Counted from the stretch's first letter, positions 1-9,699 are shown. The stretch is DNA of 64,000 nt from Rickettsiales bacterium (GCA_017444095.1 JAFSXM010000020.1:1-64000); one strand, 5' to 3'. Notes: a model not told the origin generated them from the sequence alone. A program made the numbers and translations.

Positions 1-697
1 TATATATATTGATATTAGCTTCTTGGTTGATTTTATTTATTTCTTCTTTTGAAGAATATGTATTTGCATTGAAGAATTTTTTTAAAGCAACACGTTTGTC
101 GCTAGAGATTGATATTGCATTAACAATCATATCTACAACATTCGATACCATAACATTTTTTAAAAAAGTCTGTATTTTTTCCTTTTCTATATTACTTGCA
201 ACTTTACAAGTGTTGTCATTAACATACGTGTTTTTTGTAATCTTTGCATCACACGAATTTCCAAGAAAAAAACAATAAACATCAAACTTTTTATCGTTAT
301 TTTCTTTTGTCAAAAATATAGTATTATATCTCACAGATAGATAATAATTACTACCGATAGAATTGCCTTGTTTTGATATCAATGCGGTATTGTTTTGTTG
401 TTCTTCAATATCATTGCATGGATTGGTGTTTTTGTTTATATTATTAATTTTTATATCATTATTATCATCTTGTGAAACATCTATGATACACATTTTACTA
501 TTTTGCGCTTTACTTCCATAAGTTTTGTTACAAACAAATTTTTGTCCTTGAAAGTCAAATGAAAAATGACAAGATTCTTGGGGGAAGCCAAGATAAAAAA
601 CCATTTTTTCTTGTGCTTCATTAAAAGCTTTGCAAAAATCAAAAATAATATTAACAACATCATTTTGTATGTTTTCTGTTCCTTTTACATCTTCCAC
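1..697 (-). CDS. Unknown Cys-containing protein, cut by left edge
   Basis: The complement is open without a stop from a GTG at 697 to the window edge, giving about 232 codons, and the gene continues to the left. The GTG lies 8 bases after the rsmD stop, so the two genes are probably co-transcribed. I do not recognise the family. There is no signal peptide at the chosen start. The middle is Asn/Asp-rich, and at least eight cysteines are spread along the visible part (for example KAFNEAQEK, then SCHFSF and NSCDAK). The regular amino-acid texture and the absence of stops across three AT-rich frames support a real gene. The plus-strand reading of this stretch is hydrophobic and is a shadow. Confidence 0.6.
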   Translation of the reverse strand, partial: MEDVKGTENIQNDVVNIIFDFCKAFNEAQEKMVFYLGFPQESCHFSFDFQGQKFVCNKTYGSKAQNSKMCIIDVSQDDNNDIKINNINKNTNPCNDIEEQQNNTALISKQGNSIGSNYYLSVRYNTIFLTKENNDKKFDVYCFFLGNSCDAKITKNTYVNDNTCKVASNIEKEKIQTFLKNVMVSNVVDMIVNAISISSDKRVALKKFFNANTYSSKEEINKINQEANINIY

Positions 698-705
698 AAA
701 AATAT

Positions 706-1263
706 TTAAATATTTTTTTTCAAAAAAACAAATTTTGCACCATTTTTAAGATATTTTATATGTTCTGTTTTAAAATTATATGTATTTATATCTTGTTTTG
801 TTTCCACAATTAAATAACCATTATTTGTAATTATATTTCTATCAAAAATCGCTTTTATTGTTTCATCGCAGAAATTATTGTCGTATGGTGGGTCAAAAAA
901 AATAATATCAAATTGTTTATCCAACAAACCAATGTTTGGCAAATAACAACAAACGGCTTTGGCATTAAATTGCAATTTACTTATTGTTGATGATACATTT
1001 GCTAATTTTTTTCTATCACAATCTACAAACAAGCATTCCATTGCCCCCAGAGAAAGCATTTCAAAACCAACTATACCACTACCGCAACAAAAATCGGCAC
1101 AAGAAACTTTACTAAAATCAATATAAAATCTATTTAGCAAAACATTAAACAAAACAGCACGATTAGCGGAAGTTGTAATTCTCGACCCTTCGTATGAAAA
1201 ACCATTTCCAATAGATATACCTTTTCTTATCCCCCTTTCTACTCTAACAAGATTGCCGGTCAT
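706..1263 (-). CDS. rsmD: 16S rRNA (guanine-N2)-methyltransferase RsmD
   Basis: A 185-residue SAM-dependent methyltransferase that in known bacteria makes m2G966 in 16S rRNA. The N-terminus has the family's R-I-x-x-G-x-x-R-G start and the GSRITTSANR-type segment. The SAM loop reads DFCCGSGIVGFE, followed by SLGA (family consensus S-R-G-A), and the catalytic motif IV is FFDPPYD. Length is normal for the family. It sits downstream of rpoZ on the same strand with a 21-base gap and is followed closely by the unknown gene at the left edge. The assignment is secure; the position of the modified base is inferred from the family. Confidence 0.92.
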   Translation of the reverse strand: MTGNLVRVERGIRKGISIGNGFSYEGSRITTSANRAVLFNVLLNRFYIDFSKVSCADFCCGSGIVGFEMLSLGAMECLFVDCDRKKLANVSSTISKLQFNAKAVCCYLPNIGLLDKQFDIIFFDPPYDNNFCDETIKAIFDRNIITNNGYLIVETKQDINTYNFKTEHIKYLKNGAKFVFLKKNI

Positions 1264-1284
1264 TTATGCAAATAATAATTGCTT

Positions 1285-1656
1285 TTAAGCAAAAAAATCC
1301 TTATCAACATTCAATTCTACATTTTTGACAATTTGGTTGTCGCTATTATTTTCGGCTATATTATTCTCGTCATTAGACATCTCTGTAAATGATATATCAT
1401 TTTCAACAAATGAGTGTGATGCAGTAGAAAATTTGCTTTCCATAGCATATTTTTCTAACACAATATTCTTTAATTCATCAATTTTAATTTTGCCTTCTTC
1501 TATCTCTCTCAGTGCAAGAACTGCATATTTATCATTTCTATTTACTGCCGTTTGACTACCGCAATAAATGGCATGTGCCCTGTAAGCAGCCAAAACAACC
1601 AATTCAAATCTACTGCCTACTTTATCCAAGGTTCTTTCAATTGTTACTCTTGCCAT
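1285..1656 (-). CDS. rpoZ: RNA polymerase omega subunit
   Basis: A 123-residue omega subunit, which helps assemble and stabilise RNA polymerase by binding beta-prime. The first 65 residues carry the family core: MARVTIE at the start, then NRFELV-type (SRFELVVLAAYRA) and N-D-K-x-x-V-x-A-L-R-E-I. The remaining half is an acidic, Asn-rich tail (ENNIAENNSDN) that is poorly conserved in alphaproteobacteria. The ATG gives exactly the conserved N-terminus. It is probably the first gene of a minus-strand unit rpoZ-rsmD-unknown. Confidence 0.93.
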   Translation of the reverse strand: MARVTIERTLDKVGSRFELVVLAAYRAHAIYCGSQTAVNRNDKYAVLALREIEEGKIKIDELKNIVLEKYAMESKFSTASHSFVENDISFTEMSNDENNIAENNSDNQIVKNVELNVDKDFFA

Positions 1657-1729
1657 AGAAAAATCTAATTATAGATTAATGATATAAAATATAAAATGCA
1701 AGTGGAAAAGCACATGTGTTTTGTTGAGT

Positions 1730-2605
1730 TTACTCTATCACCTGCTCATTGCTATATCCATGGCACAGGTTAAAGATGCAACATCCATTATAAGGTTTAG
1801 TGATGGATATATTTTGTAGTTTTGATTGTTTTTTTCTTTTTATATCTTCTTGAATTTTCAGTTGTGCTTGTCGCATAATACTAATTACTGCTTCTTGTGT
1901 AAGCTGTTTTTTTTCTTGTGGCCTGTTGGGCAATGGCTGCTCTGTGTTATAAAGTAAATGATCTAATGTTGATAAATAGTCATTCATTTCCCGACATGAT
2001 AGCGAACTTAAAAAATCAAATGGTATCTCTGGTTCTGTCACTTTAAAATTTACTTTTTCTGTTCCAGATATTGTACTGGAAACATCTATATTGAATTCAT
2101 CATTATTAGTGGTTGTATCTTTTTTATATTTAATTGTATAATAATCAGTTTTTATGGATAAATATTCATCGCCAATAATAATTGTTCCATTTGGATGGCT
2201 ATATTGTGAAAGATTGTATTGGTTTTTATTATAAATATTCTTTTCTTCATCATTATTTCTATTATAATTTATGTCGAAAATGTATTTTTGGGTATTCTCA
2301 TACATATCATGTGTTTTCGTTACAACTTCAATTTTATTTTGTGTTGAACGAATTTCACAACCTTTTTCTAAAACAGAATTCAATTTATTAAAAATTGTGT
2401 TAGAAATAATTTCTTTTACTTTTACTTTATTGTCATCTGATTCATTAATGGCACTTAAAATTTCATTCTTTTGATTTGGGCATAAACGAGACAAAAATTT
2501 TTCTGTTAGTCTTTTTTTGTCATAATTAGCAATAATAGGCATCTCGTTTATCTTATTTTTTAAAGATGTTTGTAAGTCTTCTATATTCTGTTGCTCATCT
2601 ATCAT
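1730..2605 (-). CDS. Unknown protein with Cys-rich C-terminus
   Basis: A 291-residue protein of no family I recognise. The first 120 residues are charged and probably helical. A middle part with alternating Tyr/Ile/Lys (positions about 135-180) looks like beta strands. A Lys/Gln-rich helix (about 235-265) precedes a C-terminus with three cysteines in NGCCIFNLC. It has no signal peptide and no membrane span. It is transcribed away from rho and placed upstream of rpoZ with a 73-base gap. Three other unknown proteins in this window also end in a cysteine cluster, although their bodies do not look alike. Confidence 0.6.
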   Translation of the reverse strand: MIDEQQNIEDLQTSLKNKINEMPIIANYDKKRLTEKFLSRLCPNQKNEILSAINESDDNKVKVKEIISNTIFNKLNSVLEKGCEIRSTQNKIEVVTKTHDMYENTQKYIFDINYNRNNDEEKNIYNKNQYNLSQYSHPNGTIIIGDEYLSIKTDYYTIKYKKDTTTNNDEFNIDVSSTISGTEKVNFKVTEPEIPFDFLSSLSCREMNDYLSTLDHLLYNTEQPLPNRPQEKKQLTQEAVISIMRQAQLKIQEDIKRKKQSKLQNISITKPYNGCCIFNLCHGYSNEQVIE

Positions 2606-2740
2606 AATACTATTGTAATATTATTTTCGAATAAGTAAAGGCTATAAATTTTATTGACTTTTATTTATGACTTCTCAAAGAGAGAATACTTTATAAGTTT
2701 TTAAAATTTATAAATCATTTAATGAGTTTTTAAATCAATT

Positions 2741-4591
2741 ATGTCTGAAATCGACCAAGAAGAGCAAGAGGTGGTGCTTTTAGATGAAAATAAGAAGGCA
2801 TCTCGTAAAAAAACATCACTTAAACAAAAGAAGTTATCACTTAGTGATATGCAAACAACCAATTCAATGGAGATTGGTGGTGGATGTGAAAGTAGTTGTT
2901 CAAAAAAGTCTTCGACACGAAAAAGTTTTTTTTCGTCAAACGGCGGTGAATTTGAAGCTAAAAATAGCATTAACGATGTCAAAAATAATAGTTTGTGTGA
3001 AAACAAACCACTTGACAATGTTGTTGATGCAAAGTGCGCAGATAAAACTTGTTACACTGATAACAAACAATGTATAAATAGTGTGATGATGGATAATAAT
3101 TTCGATAAAAACAACGATGTTAAGAATAACAACGATGTTGATGATGGACGTGTTAAATTTGGTTTGAATTATCGTTTTGAAAAAAGGATTGATGATAGGG
3201 AAAACAATGACAGCAGAGGTCGTAATAATAGATATGAGAGATATGACAGAAATAACCGTTATAACAACCAAGAAGAGGAAGAATATGTTATTAACACAGA
3301 TAAAGTAATGTATGTTAAAGATTTAAGAGAAAAAACACTTGAAGAGCTATTGGAGATAGCTGAAAAATATCAGGTTCAAAATCTTAACAGGATGCTTCGT
3401 CAGGATATTATTACAGCAATTTTAAAGCAAGCGGCTTTGGCTGGCGAAGGACTTTATTGTGATGGCTTTTTAGAAATAGTTGATGATGGATTTGGTTTTT
3501 TAAGAGATATGAATAATAACTACAAATCATCGTCTTATGATGTTTATATTTCTCAAAATAGAATAAAAAGGCTTGGCTTGCGACAAGGTGATATGATTGG
3601 TGCATACATTAAAGAACCAAGAAGGGGTGAAAGATATTTTTCTGTTGCACGGCTTGAAACTATAAATGGAAAAACACTTGATGAAATCAAAAATAAAATC
3701 AATTTTGATAATTTAGTTCCTTTATATCCAACTGAAAAATTGAAATTTGATTATATGAATAATCAAAAAGAGGCCATCTCAACGAGAGTAATTGATTTAA
3801 TTTGTCCAATTGGAAAAGGACAAAGAGCATTAATTGTTGCTCCACCAAGAACGGGTAAAACATTTTTAATGCAGGCAATAGCACATGCTATTAACGAAAA
3901 TCATCCAGAAGTTGAATTGATTGTTTTGCTTATAGACGAACGACCAGAGGAAGTGACTGATATGCAAAGGACGGTTAAGGGTGAAGTTGTTAGTTCAACA
4001 TTTGATGAGCCAGCGAAGAGACATGTTGAGCTTGCAGAAATCGTCATAGAAAAGGCGAAAAGAATGGTTGAAGAAGGTAAGGATGTGATTATTTTACTGG
4101 ATTCCATTACTCGTCTTGCAAGAGCATATAATGCCGTCGCACCATCTTCTGGTAAAGTTTTAACCGGTGGTGTAGACTCTAATGCATTGCAAAAACCAAA
4201 AAGGTTTTTTGGTGCTGCCAGAAATATTGAAAACGGAGGTTCTTTAACAATTATAGCAACAGCTCTTGTTGAGACTGGTTCAAAAATGGATGAAGTTATC
4301 TTTGAAGAATTTAAGGGTACTGGAAATGCGGAAATTGTATTGGATAGAAAACTTGCAGATAAGAGGCTGTTTCCTGCTATTGATGTATTAAAATCTGGTA
4401 CAAGAAAGGAAGAGGAAATGGTTTCAAAAGAAGAATTACAAAAGATGTGGATTTTAAGAAGAATATTGATAACTATGGCAGGGACGAATGCAACAAATTC
4501 AGCTGATGCATTAGAGTTTTTGCTTGATAAACTAAAAGCAACAAAAGACAATAAAGATTTTTTTGTAGCAATGAATAGTTCTGGAAAATAG
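2741..4591 (+). CDS. rho: Transcription termination factor Rho with long N-terminal extension
   Basis: A 616-residue hexameric RNA helicase that ends transcription. The conserved core starts near residue 190: Rho_N helices ([17 protein letters not shown]), the cold-shock RNA-binding domain ([16 protein letters not shown]), the P-loop APPRTGKT at about 367-374, the Q-loop [21 protein letters not shown] region and the C-terminal LRR...[17 protein letters not shown]. Most Rho proteins are about 420 residues. The extra 190 N-terminal residues are Asn/Asp/Lys/Ser-rich, with an Arg/Asn/Tyr stretch at 150-175, and contain several cysteines. Such inserts can bind RNA or phase-separate in other bacteria; here that is only inferred. 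Few hairpin-plus-T terminators are visible in the window, which fits Rho-dependent ending. Confidence 0.97.
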   Translation: MSEIDQEEQEVVLLDENKKASRKKTSLKQKKLSLSDMQTTNSMEIGGGCESSCSKKSSTRKSFFSSNGGEFEAKNSINDVKNNSLCENKPLDNVVDAKCADKTCYTDNKQCINSVMMDNNFDKNNDVKNNNDVDDGRVKFGLNYRFEKRIDDRENNDSRGRNNRYERYDRNNRYNNQEEEEYVINTDKVMYVKDLREKTLEELLEIAEKYQVQNLNRMLRQDIITAILKQAALAGEGLYCDGFLEIVDDGFGFLRDMNNNYKSSSYDVYISQNRIKRLGLRQGDMIGAYIKEPRRGERYFSVARLETINGKTLDEIKNKINFDNLVPLYPTEKLKFDYMNNQKEAISTRVIDLICPIGKGQRALIVAPPRTGKTFLMQAIAHAINENHPEVELIVLLIDERPEEVTDMQRTVKGEVVSSTFDEPAKRHVELAEIVIEKAKRMVEEGKDVIILLDSITRLARAYNAVAPSSGKVLTGGVDSNALQKPKRFFGAARNIENGGSLTIIATALVETGSKMDEVIFEEFKGTGNAEIVLDRKLADKRLFPAIDVLKSGTRKEEEMVSKEELQKMWILRRILITMAGTNATNSADALEFLLDKLKATKDNKDFFVAMNSSGK

Positions 4592-4626
4592 ATGTTAACA
4601 TATGGTGTTATATGGATGAATAGTTT

Positions 4627-6654
4627 ATGTTTGTAGGTAAAAACATATTATTTTTATATTCAGGATTACAACAAAAACTATTTATGCAACAAAGCATTGT
4701 TGTTATAAAGCAATTTATTGATGAAATTAGGGAGACACAGCAAGATAAAAAAGAAACTAATTTCTTTATTTTGGCAACAACTGATTTAGCAAAGATTTTC
4801 TTTGATGATGATGTTGTGATTATACAAGATAAAATAACAAGAAGTAGTGTTTTGTCGGCTGTTAAAAAATACAAAATAGATGCAATTATTTCTATTGTCG
4901 GTGATGAAAATAATGATAAAATATTAAATGATACCAAACTTTTAAATAAAAAAGGATTAAATATTTTTTATAAGGAGTTTTATATTGCAAATAGAAGCAA
5001 AAACCATTTTGAGAATATTGCGAAACGATCAGGCTTTTATTTAAACAAAGGAAAAACTCTAAAAGATAGAACTTATTATAAAGATTTTGTTGTGGTTGCC
5101 ATAAAAGACAAATACAACAATCAGCATATATTGGATTTTTTTTCAACAGCAAGCATCGGTGATGAGAAACTATTTTTCGCACCAGCTTTTTTAAATGATA
5201 TAACAGATAATAAAATGGATGAGTTGAGCTCAAAAATTCAAAGATTCGGCGAATTATTGTCTATAAATAATTTAATATACACAATTAGTTTTTCTATTGA
5301 TGAAAATGGAAGAATGATTTTTAATAATATAAAGTATGGATTAACAGATGAAGCTATTTTTTCATTGCAAAGATTACAAATAAATATCGCGACTATAACA
5401 AGAAAGATATTTGAAAGCAAAGTATTTTTTTGTCCTTCAAATTTACAAGTTATTGCATATTCGTATGATTATAAAAATACATTTAAAATAAATTTTGCGA
5501 ACAGATTAGAAGATTGTTGTTTGCCGGCTAATGTTGTAGACAAAAAAAATGTTAGCAACAAATATTTAGTTGACAGGTTGATTGATAACAACAAAAACAA
5601 GCATAATAATATTTATTTTTCTTCAAAAAAAAATAGCACTTATAAAAATGATATTTATGTTAATTTTTTGTCTTCTATACCTGATGTTTGGTTTAACAAA
5701 ATCGTAGACAAAAAAAATGATGATAGATATGTTTTAATGGTACTTGATCGTGATGATGTGGAAAATTGCAATAATACGGCAGTTTTTATAAATATTTGCA
5801 ATAGAATTAGAGAATATACTGACAAAGAAGTTATGTTGTTGTGCGAATTCTTTCCACCGATGTTATCATTAGTGAAGTTTAAACATATTATCGTTGTAAA
5901 TAATATAGACAAAAACACTATTACTGATATTATCAATAGTTTTTGTATAAAACATATTTACTCAAACATAAAACAATCTAATAGTTATATTGTTTCGGTT
6001 GCGGATGAGTTAGGTGTTGAGATATATGGTTTTGATAAAAGGGATGTGGTATTTTATAATAAAAATGATGAAAATTGCGATATTTTTGCCAAAAACATAG
6101 AATGTAATTTTAAGAAAAACATTAGCAATGATGATGATGTTTTTGATGTTTTTTGCACTTGCGATAAACAAAAAAATTCTTTTTTTAATATTATTTTAAG
6201 CAGACATCTTTCTGGTAATACGGCAATAAGCCATCTTTGTTATCCTGCTGTATTTAAAAATTTTGAAATTCAAACAAAACTTGAAGAATGTGTAGAGAGA
6301 ATATTAGAGAACACTAAGACAAGCGGTTTGATACATATTGTATGTGTTTATAAAAATGGAGAGTTATCAATATTGGATGTATCAAGAACTACATCGTTTT
6401 ATTATTTCGTATTAAATGCTTTTGTAAAAAAACAAGTGATTATAAATATAATTGTTAAAAGTTTATTGGGTAGGAAGATAGACATAGACATTAGGGAGAA
6501 TAGAAATATTTTATTATTGTCATACAGGAATTCCATATTTTACAGAACAATGATTTTTTCAACACTAAGTAACTATTCCATTTCAATATCTGGGTATTCA
6601 AATAAGCATATCAAAGATAGATATAAAAATATGGTACTCTATTTAAATAAGTAA
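4627..6654 (+). CDS. Degenerate CarB-like (carbamoyl-phosphate synthase large chain) pseudoenzyme
   Basis: A 675-residue protein whose order of blocks follows CarB, but with the catalytic residues gone. Residues 45-92 match the pre-ATP-grasp pattern (nucleotide-like strand, then KITRSSVLSAVKKYKIDAI where CarB has E-P-I-T...I-I..E-x-P-D-A). Residues 115-137 match the stretch around the conserved E-D-R. Residues 205-265 match 'N-V-Q-F-A-V...E-V-N-P-R-x-S-R'. The pattern repeats in the second half and ends with TSGLIHIVCVYKNGELSILDVSR, where CarB has 'G-L-x-N-I-Q-F-A-V...Y-V-I-E-V-N-P-R-A-S-R-T'. CarB is about 1,070 residues, so most of both ATP-grasp lids is missing. It lies 35 bases after rho and 2 bases before the next gene. 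Similarity was judged by eye only; an unrelated ATP-grasp-like protein is possible. Confidence 0.5.
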   Translation: MFVGKNILFLYSGLQQKLFMQQSIVVIKQFIDEIRETQQDKKETNFFILATTDLAKIFFDDDVVIIQDKITRSSVLSAVKKYKIDAIISIVGDENNDKILNDTKLLNKKGLNIFYKEFYIANRSKNHFENIAKRSGFYLNKGKTLKDRTYYKDFVVVAIKDKYNNQHILDFFSTASIGDEKLFFAPAFLNDITDNKMDELSSKIQRFGELLSINNLIYTISFSIDENGRMIFNNIKYGLTDEAIFSLQRLQINIATITRKIFESKVFFCPSNLQVIAYSYDYKNTFKINFANRLEDCCLPANVVDKKNVSNKYLVDRLIDNNKNKHNNIYFSSKKNSTYKNDIYVNFLSSIPDVWFNKIVDKKNDDRYVLMVLDRDDVENCNNTAVFINICNRIREYTDKEVMLLCEFFPPMLSLVKFKHIIVVNNIDKNTITDIINSFCIKHIYSNIKQSNSYIVSVADELGVEIYGFDKRDVVFYNKNDENCDIFAKNIECNFKKNISNDDDVFDVFCTCDKQKNSFFNIILSRHLSGNTAISHLCYPAVFKNFEIQTKLEECVERILENTKTSGLIHIVCVYKNGELSILDVSRTTSFYYFVLNAFVKKQVIINIIVKSLLGRKIDIDIRENRNILLLSYRNSIFYRTMIFSTLSNYSISISGYSNKHIKDRYKNMVLYLNK

Positions 6655-6656
6655 TT

Positions 6657-7265
6657 ATGAAAAGATATTCATTTATTTTTGCATTTTTTTTATTATGTAT
6701 ATCTAATTATGTAAGAGCTGAAATGGCCATAAAGCATACTGGCAGTGTATCTTTTGGATATGGATTTGATTTTCATCGAACCAATCGCGGTGTGAATAAT
6801 TATATTCAAGTTAGTGGGGAATATGATATTATTTTTTATAAAAATAGTAGGAAATATAATCCTTTTATCGGTGTTTCCTTCAATGGCAATATTATATCTA
6901 TATGTGCACTAAATTTTTCAAACAGTTTTGATGTTCGATATTCTAATTTATTTAATTTTGACATCAAGGCTGGTATGCAGTTTTTGATATACAGGCTTGT
7001 TACATTGGAAGTATATATGTTTACAGGATTAAATATTGGCTCACGTACATACTACATTGATATTGTTAAATATGGTATTTTTAACAAAAAAACTTTGCTT
7101 GCTGGTGTTACGGCCGGCATTGGTATGGATTTTATAATTCACAGTCACTTTCTTGTTGGTTTATATTACAGATATGGCAACTTGATTAGACATAATAATT
7201 TAAGGTCAACAACAGACATAGAACATTCAAACCTTATTGGTATTAAAATTGGATATAAATTTTAA
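6657..7265 (+). CDS. Small outer-membrane beta-barrel protein
   Basis: A 202-residue exported protein. A clear signal peptide (residues 1-22: MKRYS, hydrophobic core FIFAFFLLCIS, cleavage after VRA-E) is followed by strands with alternating aromatic or hydrophobic residues. The chain ends in IGIKIGYKF, with the terminal Phe that the BAM complex reads. Glycine-aromatic pairs (SFGYGFDF, YRYG) and about eight amphipathic strands fit an OmpA/OmpW-sized barrel. The ATG is 2 bases after the CarB-like stop, so translation may be coupled. The precise family is not identified. Confidence 0.75.
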   Translation: MKRYSFIFAFFLLCISNYVRAEMAIKHTGSVSFGYGFDFHRTNRGVNNYIQVSGEYDIIFYKNSRKYNPFIGVSFNGNIISICALNFSNSFDVRYSNLFNFDIKAGMQFLIYRLVTLEVYMFTGLNIGSRTYYIDIVKYGIFNKKTLLAGVTAGIGMDFIIHSHFLVGLYYRYGNLIRHNNLRSTTDIEHSNLIGIKIGYKF

Positions 7266-7309
7266 TGATGTAGATAATCTTATTTGTAGTTGCATTGTGA
7301 TACAATTTT

Positions 7310-8083
7310 TTGCTTGACAACAATGAAATTGTCAATTATACAATTCTTGTGAGCGAGGAAAGCAAAGAGAAGATTACAACTGATGTATATTTTAGGGGTA
7401 TTGCCGGAAGACTGGAAGGGAAATATACACAAAATAAAGATAACACATCACCATCTGTGCTTTTATTACCACCGGATCCAAGATACGGAGGAACATTAGA
7501 TAATGCCGTGATAGTTGCAATAGAAAAGGTATTTAGAGATTGTGGTTTTACAACTTTGAGGATAAATTATAGGGGTATACATAGATCTGATGGTGTTTTT
7601 GGTGGTCCAGAAGATGCAATATATGATGCTGCTACGGCTCTTGATTGGTTGCAAGAGCAGAATCCAGAGTCTTCGCATTTTTGGTTGGTTGGATACTCAT
7701 TTGGTGCTTGGGTTGATGCGAATATAATGATGAGGAGACCTGAAATAGAAACATTCGTTTTAGTTTCGCCGATAGTTGATAAGTATGATTTTTCGTTTAT
7801 ATCGCCTTGTTTGTGCTCTGGCTTGGTTATTTCTGGAGAAAATGATGATATTGCAAAGCTTGATAGTATTTCAAAAATGGTGGATGAAATGAACGAAACA
7901 AACCTTACACACACAACATTGGTCTCTGTGTCTGGTGCCAATCATTTATACTCAAATCGCATACAAGAATTATCACAGGAGATAGAAAGATACATAAATA
8001 TTACTCTTGCAACTCGTGTTGCAAAACCAGTTAGAAAAAAAAGGAGAAGAAGAAAAAAGAAAGATAGTGTGTTGTTTTTTTAA
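7310..8083 (+). CDS. Alpha/beta hydrolase (COG2945-type)
   Basis: A 257-residue cytoplasmic serine hydrolase fold. The nucleophile elbow is GYSFGA, the acid is probably in SGENDDIA and the histidine in SGANHLY. An LPPDPRYGG loop and the FTTLRINYRG strand are typical of the small hydrolase group seen in many alphaproteobacteria. The substrate is unknown. The start is uncertain: TTG at 7310 or an in-frame GTG at 7349; neither has a good Shine-Dalgarno sequence. The C-terminus carries an unusual basic tail (RKKRRRRKKKD) that the catalytic domain does not need and that might bind nucleic acid or membrane. Confidence 0.8.
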   Translation: MLDNNEIVNYTILVSEESKEKITTDVYFRGIAGRLEGKYTQNKDNTSPSVLLLPPDPRYGGTLDNAVIVAIEKVFRDCGFTTLRINYRGIHRSDGVFGGPEDAIYDAATALDWLQEQNPESSHFWLVGYSFGAWVDANIMMRRPEIETFVLVSPIVDKYDFSFISPCLCSGLVISGENDDIAKLDSISKMVDEMNETNLTHTTLVSVSGANHLYSNRIQELSQEIERYINITLATRVAKPVRKKRRRRKKKDSVLFF

Positions 8084-8133
8084 GTATTTAGCAGAAGATT
8101 GCTAAAACTGATTGGTATTTTTGTTAAAATCAC

Positions 8134-8982
8134 ATGGCAGATTTTGAAGCAAAGTATGGTGGTGGTTGTTTGAAAAATGATAGAAATAATATTATTAAAA
8201 ATAAAAGTCATAACAATAAAAAGGAAAGTGAAAAAGAAGTGCTTTTTGGTAGAAATGCCTGTTTTGGATGTTTAAATGGAAATAATCGTAAAATATATGT
8301 TATATATTTACTATCAACAAAATGGGATGAATATTACAATTTAATACCTAACAAATACAAACAATTATGTAGAAAATGTAATGCATACGAGATGTTTTCA
8401 ATAGCTCATGACGATAAACACCAAGGTATCGCCTTGAAGGTTTCAAAATATAATTTTTTATCAATAGATGATTTATTGTTAGAAGAAAACAATGGTGATT
8501 ATACATATAGTAAACAAACCAAAGCATTATTCTTATTAGATAGGGTGCAAGATCCACATAATGTTGGTAATATTATTAGGACTGCATATTGCTTAAATAT
8601 AGATGGTGTGCTTTTAACTGATAGAAGTTCATGCGGAATAACGAGTTCTGTTGTAAGGACATCCGCTGGATATAGCGAAAAATTAAAAATTTATAAAATA
8701 AACAATGCAATCCAAGCTGTTGAAAAACTGAAAAAAAAAGGTTATTGGATAATTGGTTTTGATGTAAATACAAACACGAAAGATAATTTAAATAGTGTTG
8801 TTAATAAATATGATAAATGTGTGTTTATTTTTGGTTCGGAAGGTGATGGTATGAGGGATTTATTAAAAAAAACCTGTGATATAATTTTAAAATTGCCAAT
8901 GAAGGAGGATGCAGAGAGCTTGAATGTTGCTAACACAACTGCGATAGTTGGATGGGAATGGATGAATAAGATTACTATTTAA
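8134..8982 (+). CDS. rlmB: SpoU-family rRNA 2'-O-methyltransferase, RlmB-like
   Basis: A 282-residue SPOUT methyltransferase. Residues about 30-110 form the RNA-substrate-binding domain (VLFGRNACFGCL start, HQGIALKVS). The catalytic part has motif 1 LDRVQDPHNVGNIIRTA, motif 2 FIFGSEGDGMRDLLK and motif 3 LPMKEDAESLNVANTTA, in which Asn/Ser/Glu bind SAM in the knotted domain. RlmB makes Gm2251 in 23S rRNA in E. coli; the same site is inferred here. The first 30 residues are Asn/Lys-rich and outside the family core. SLNVA-N-T-T replaces the commoner S-L-N-V-S-x-A. Confidence 0.88.
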   Translation: MADFEAKYGGGCLKNDRNNIIKNKSHNNKKESEKEVLFGRNACFGCLNGNNRKIYVIYLLSTKWDEYYNLIPNKYKQLCRKCNAYEMFSIAHDDKHQGIALKVSKYNFLSIDDLLLEENNGDYTYSKQTKALFLLDRVQDPHNVGNIIRTAYCLNIDGVLLTDRSSCGITSSVVRTSAGYSEKLKIYKINNAIQAVEKLKKKGYWIIGFDVNTNTKDNLNSVVNKYDKCVFIFGSEGDGMRDLLKKTCDIILKLPMKEDAESLNVANTTAIVGWEWMNKITI

Positions 8983-9083
8983 GCAACATTAAATAGTTAT
9001 GTCTATTAATATGTGGTTTGGTGTTTTTTTATTTGTTTTTTTTAAAAATTTCTATTAAAATAGAGTAGTTTAAAAGATTTTAT

Positions 9084-9692
9084 ATGAAGATCAACAATGA
9101 CATAAACACAAAGATAACTGATTTAACTTCACAAGAGGATAAAAATAAAAATAATATAATTTCATTAGATGAAGAAGTTGAAGAAAAAAAAATTTTAGAG
9201 AAAGAAAATGTTCATGACGAACAAAGTTTAGACAAACAGAATAATGCAAAAGGTCGAAATCAATTGAAAATGATAAGGCAAAAAATCAACAAGGCATCTT
9301 GGTTAAAATTAAATCTTAACACAAAATCAGATGGAGTAAAAATAGAAACAGATACAATTATAAATATGAAACGGAATGCTGGTGTTAATAAAAATTTATT
9401 TTCTTTTGATCAAAAAGATATAAACGAGAACAGAGTGGGTGAGTTAACAAATGATTTGTACAACTTTGATATAAAAGATGGTGTTAAAAAAAATAATACA
9501 ACTTTTAAAGACGATGTGTTTGATTTTTTTCAGTATAAAAATGAAGATAAAACAAAGAATGTATTAAGTGGGCAAAAACGACGTCGTAATGACAAAAACG
9601 AGGTTTATGATGAAGAAGGGTTGCAGGATAGTTTAAATAATGAAGCTAAAAAACAGACTGAAATTAGTAAAAACGATCAACAATGTGTTTGA
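9084..9692 (+). CDS. Unknown charged, low-complexity protein
   Basis: A 202-residue protein with no recognised domain. It is almost entirely Asn/Lys/Asp/Glu, without a signal peptide or membrane span. The best-ordered part is a Phe-rich middle (NLFSFDQKD, LYNFDIKDG, VFDFFQYKN) with three similar D/N-F-D-x-x-D patterns, which could be short linear binding motifs. A basic patch GQKRRRNDKN follows. It is likely disordered. The uninterrupted frame, the ATG and the spacing from rlmB (101 bases) support a gene, but the function cannot be inferred. Confidence 0.5.
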   Translation: MKINNDINTKITDLTSQEDKNKNNIISLDEEVEEKKILEKENVHDEQSLDKQNNAKGRNQLKMIRQKINKASWLKLNLNTKSDGVKIETDTIINMKRNAGVNKNLFSFDQKDINENRVGELTNDLYNFDIKDGVKKNNTTFKDDVFDFFQYKNEDKTKNVLSGQKRRRNDKNEVYDEEGLQDSLNNEAKKQTEISKNDQQCV

Positions 9693-9699
9693 GTTGCGA

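Noticed and set aside
9-278. Plus-strand ORF at the left edge
   Set aside because: It is hydrophobic and lies antisense to the better minus-strand frame (1-697), which has a normal protein texture and follows rsmD.
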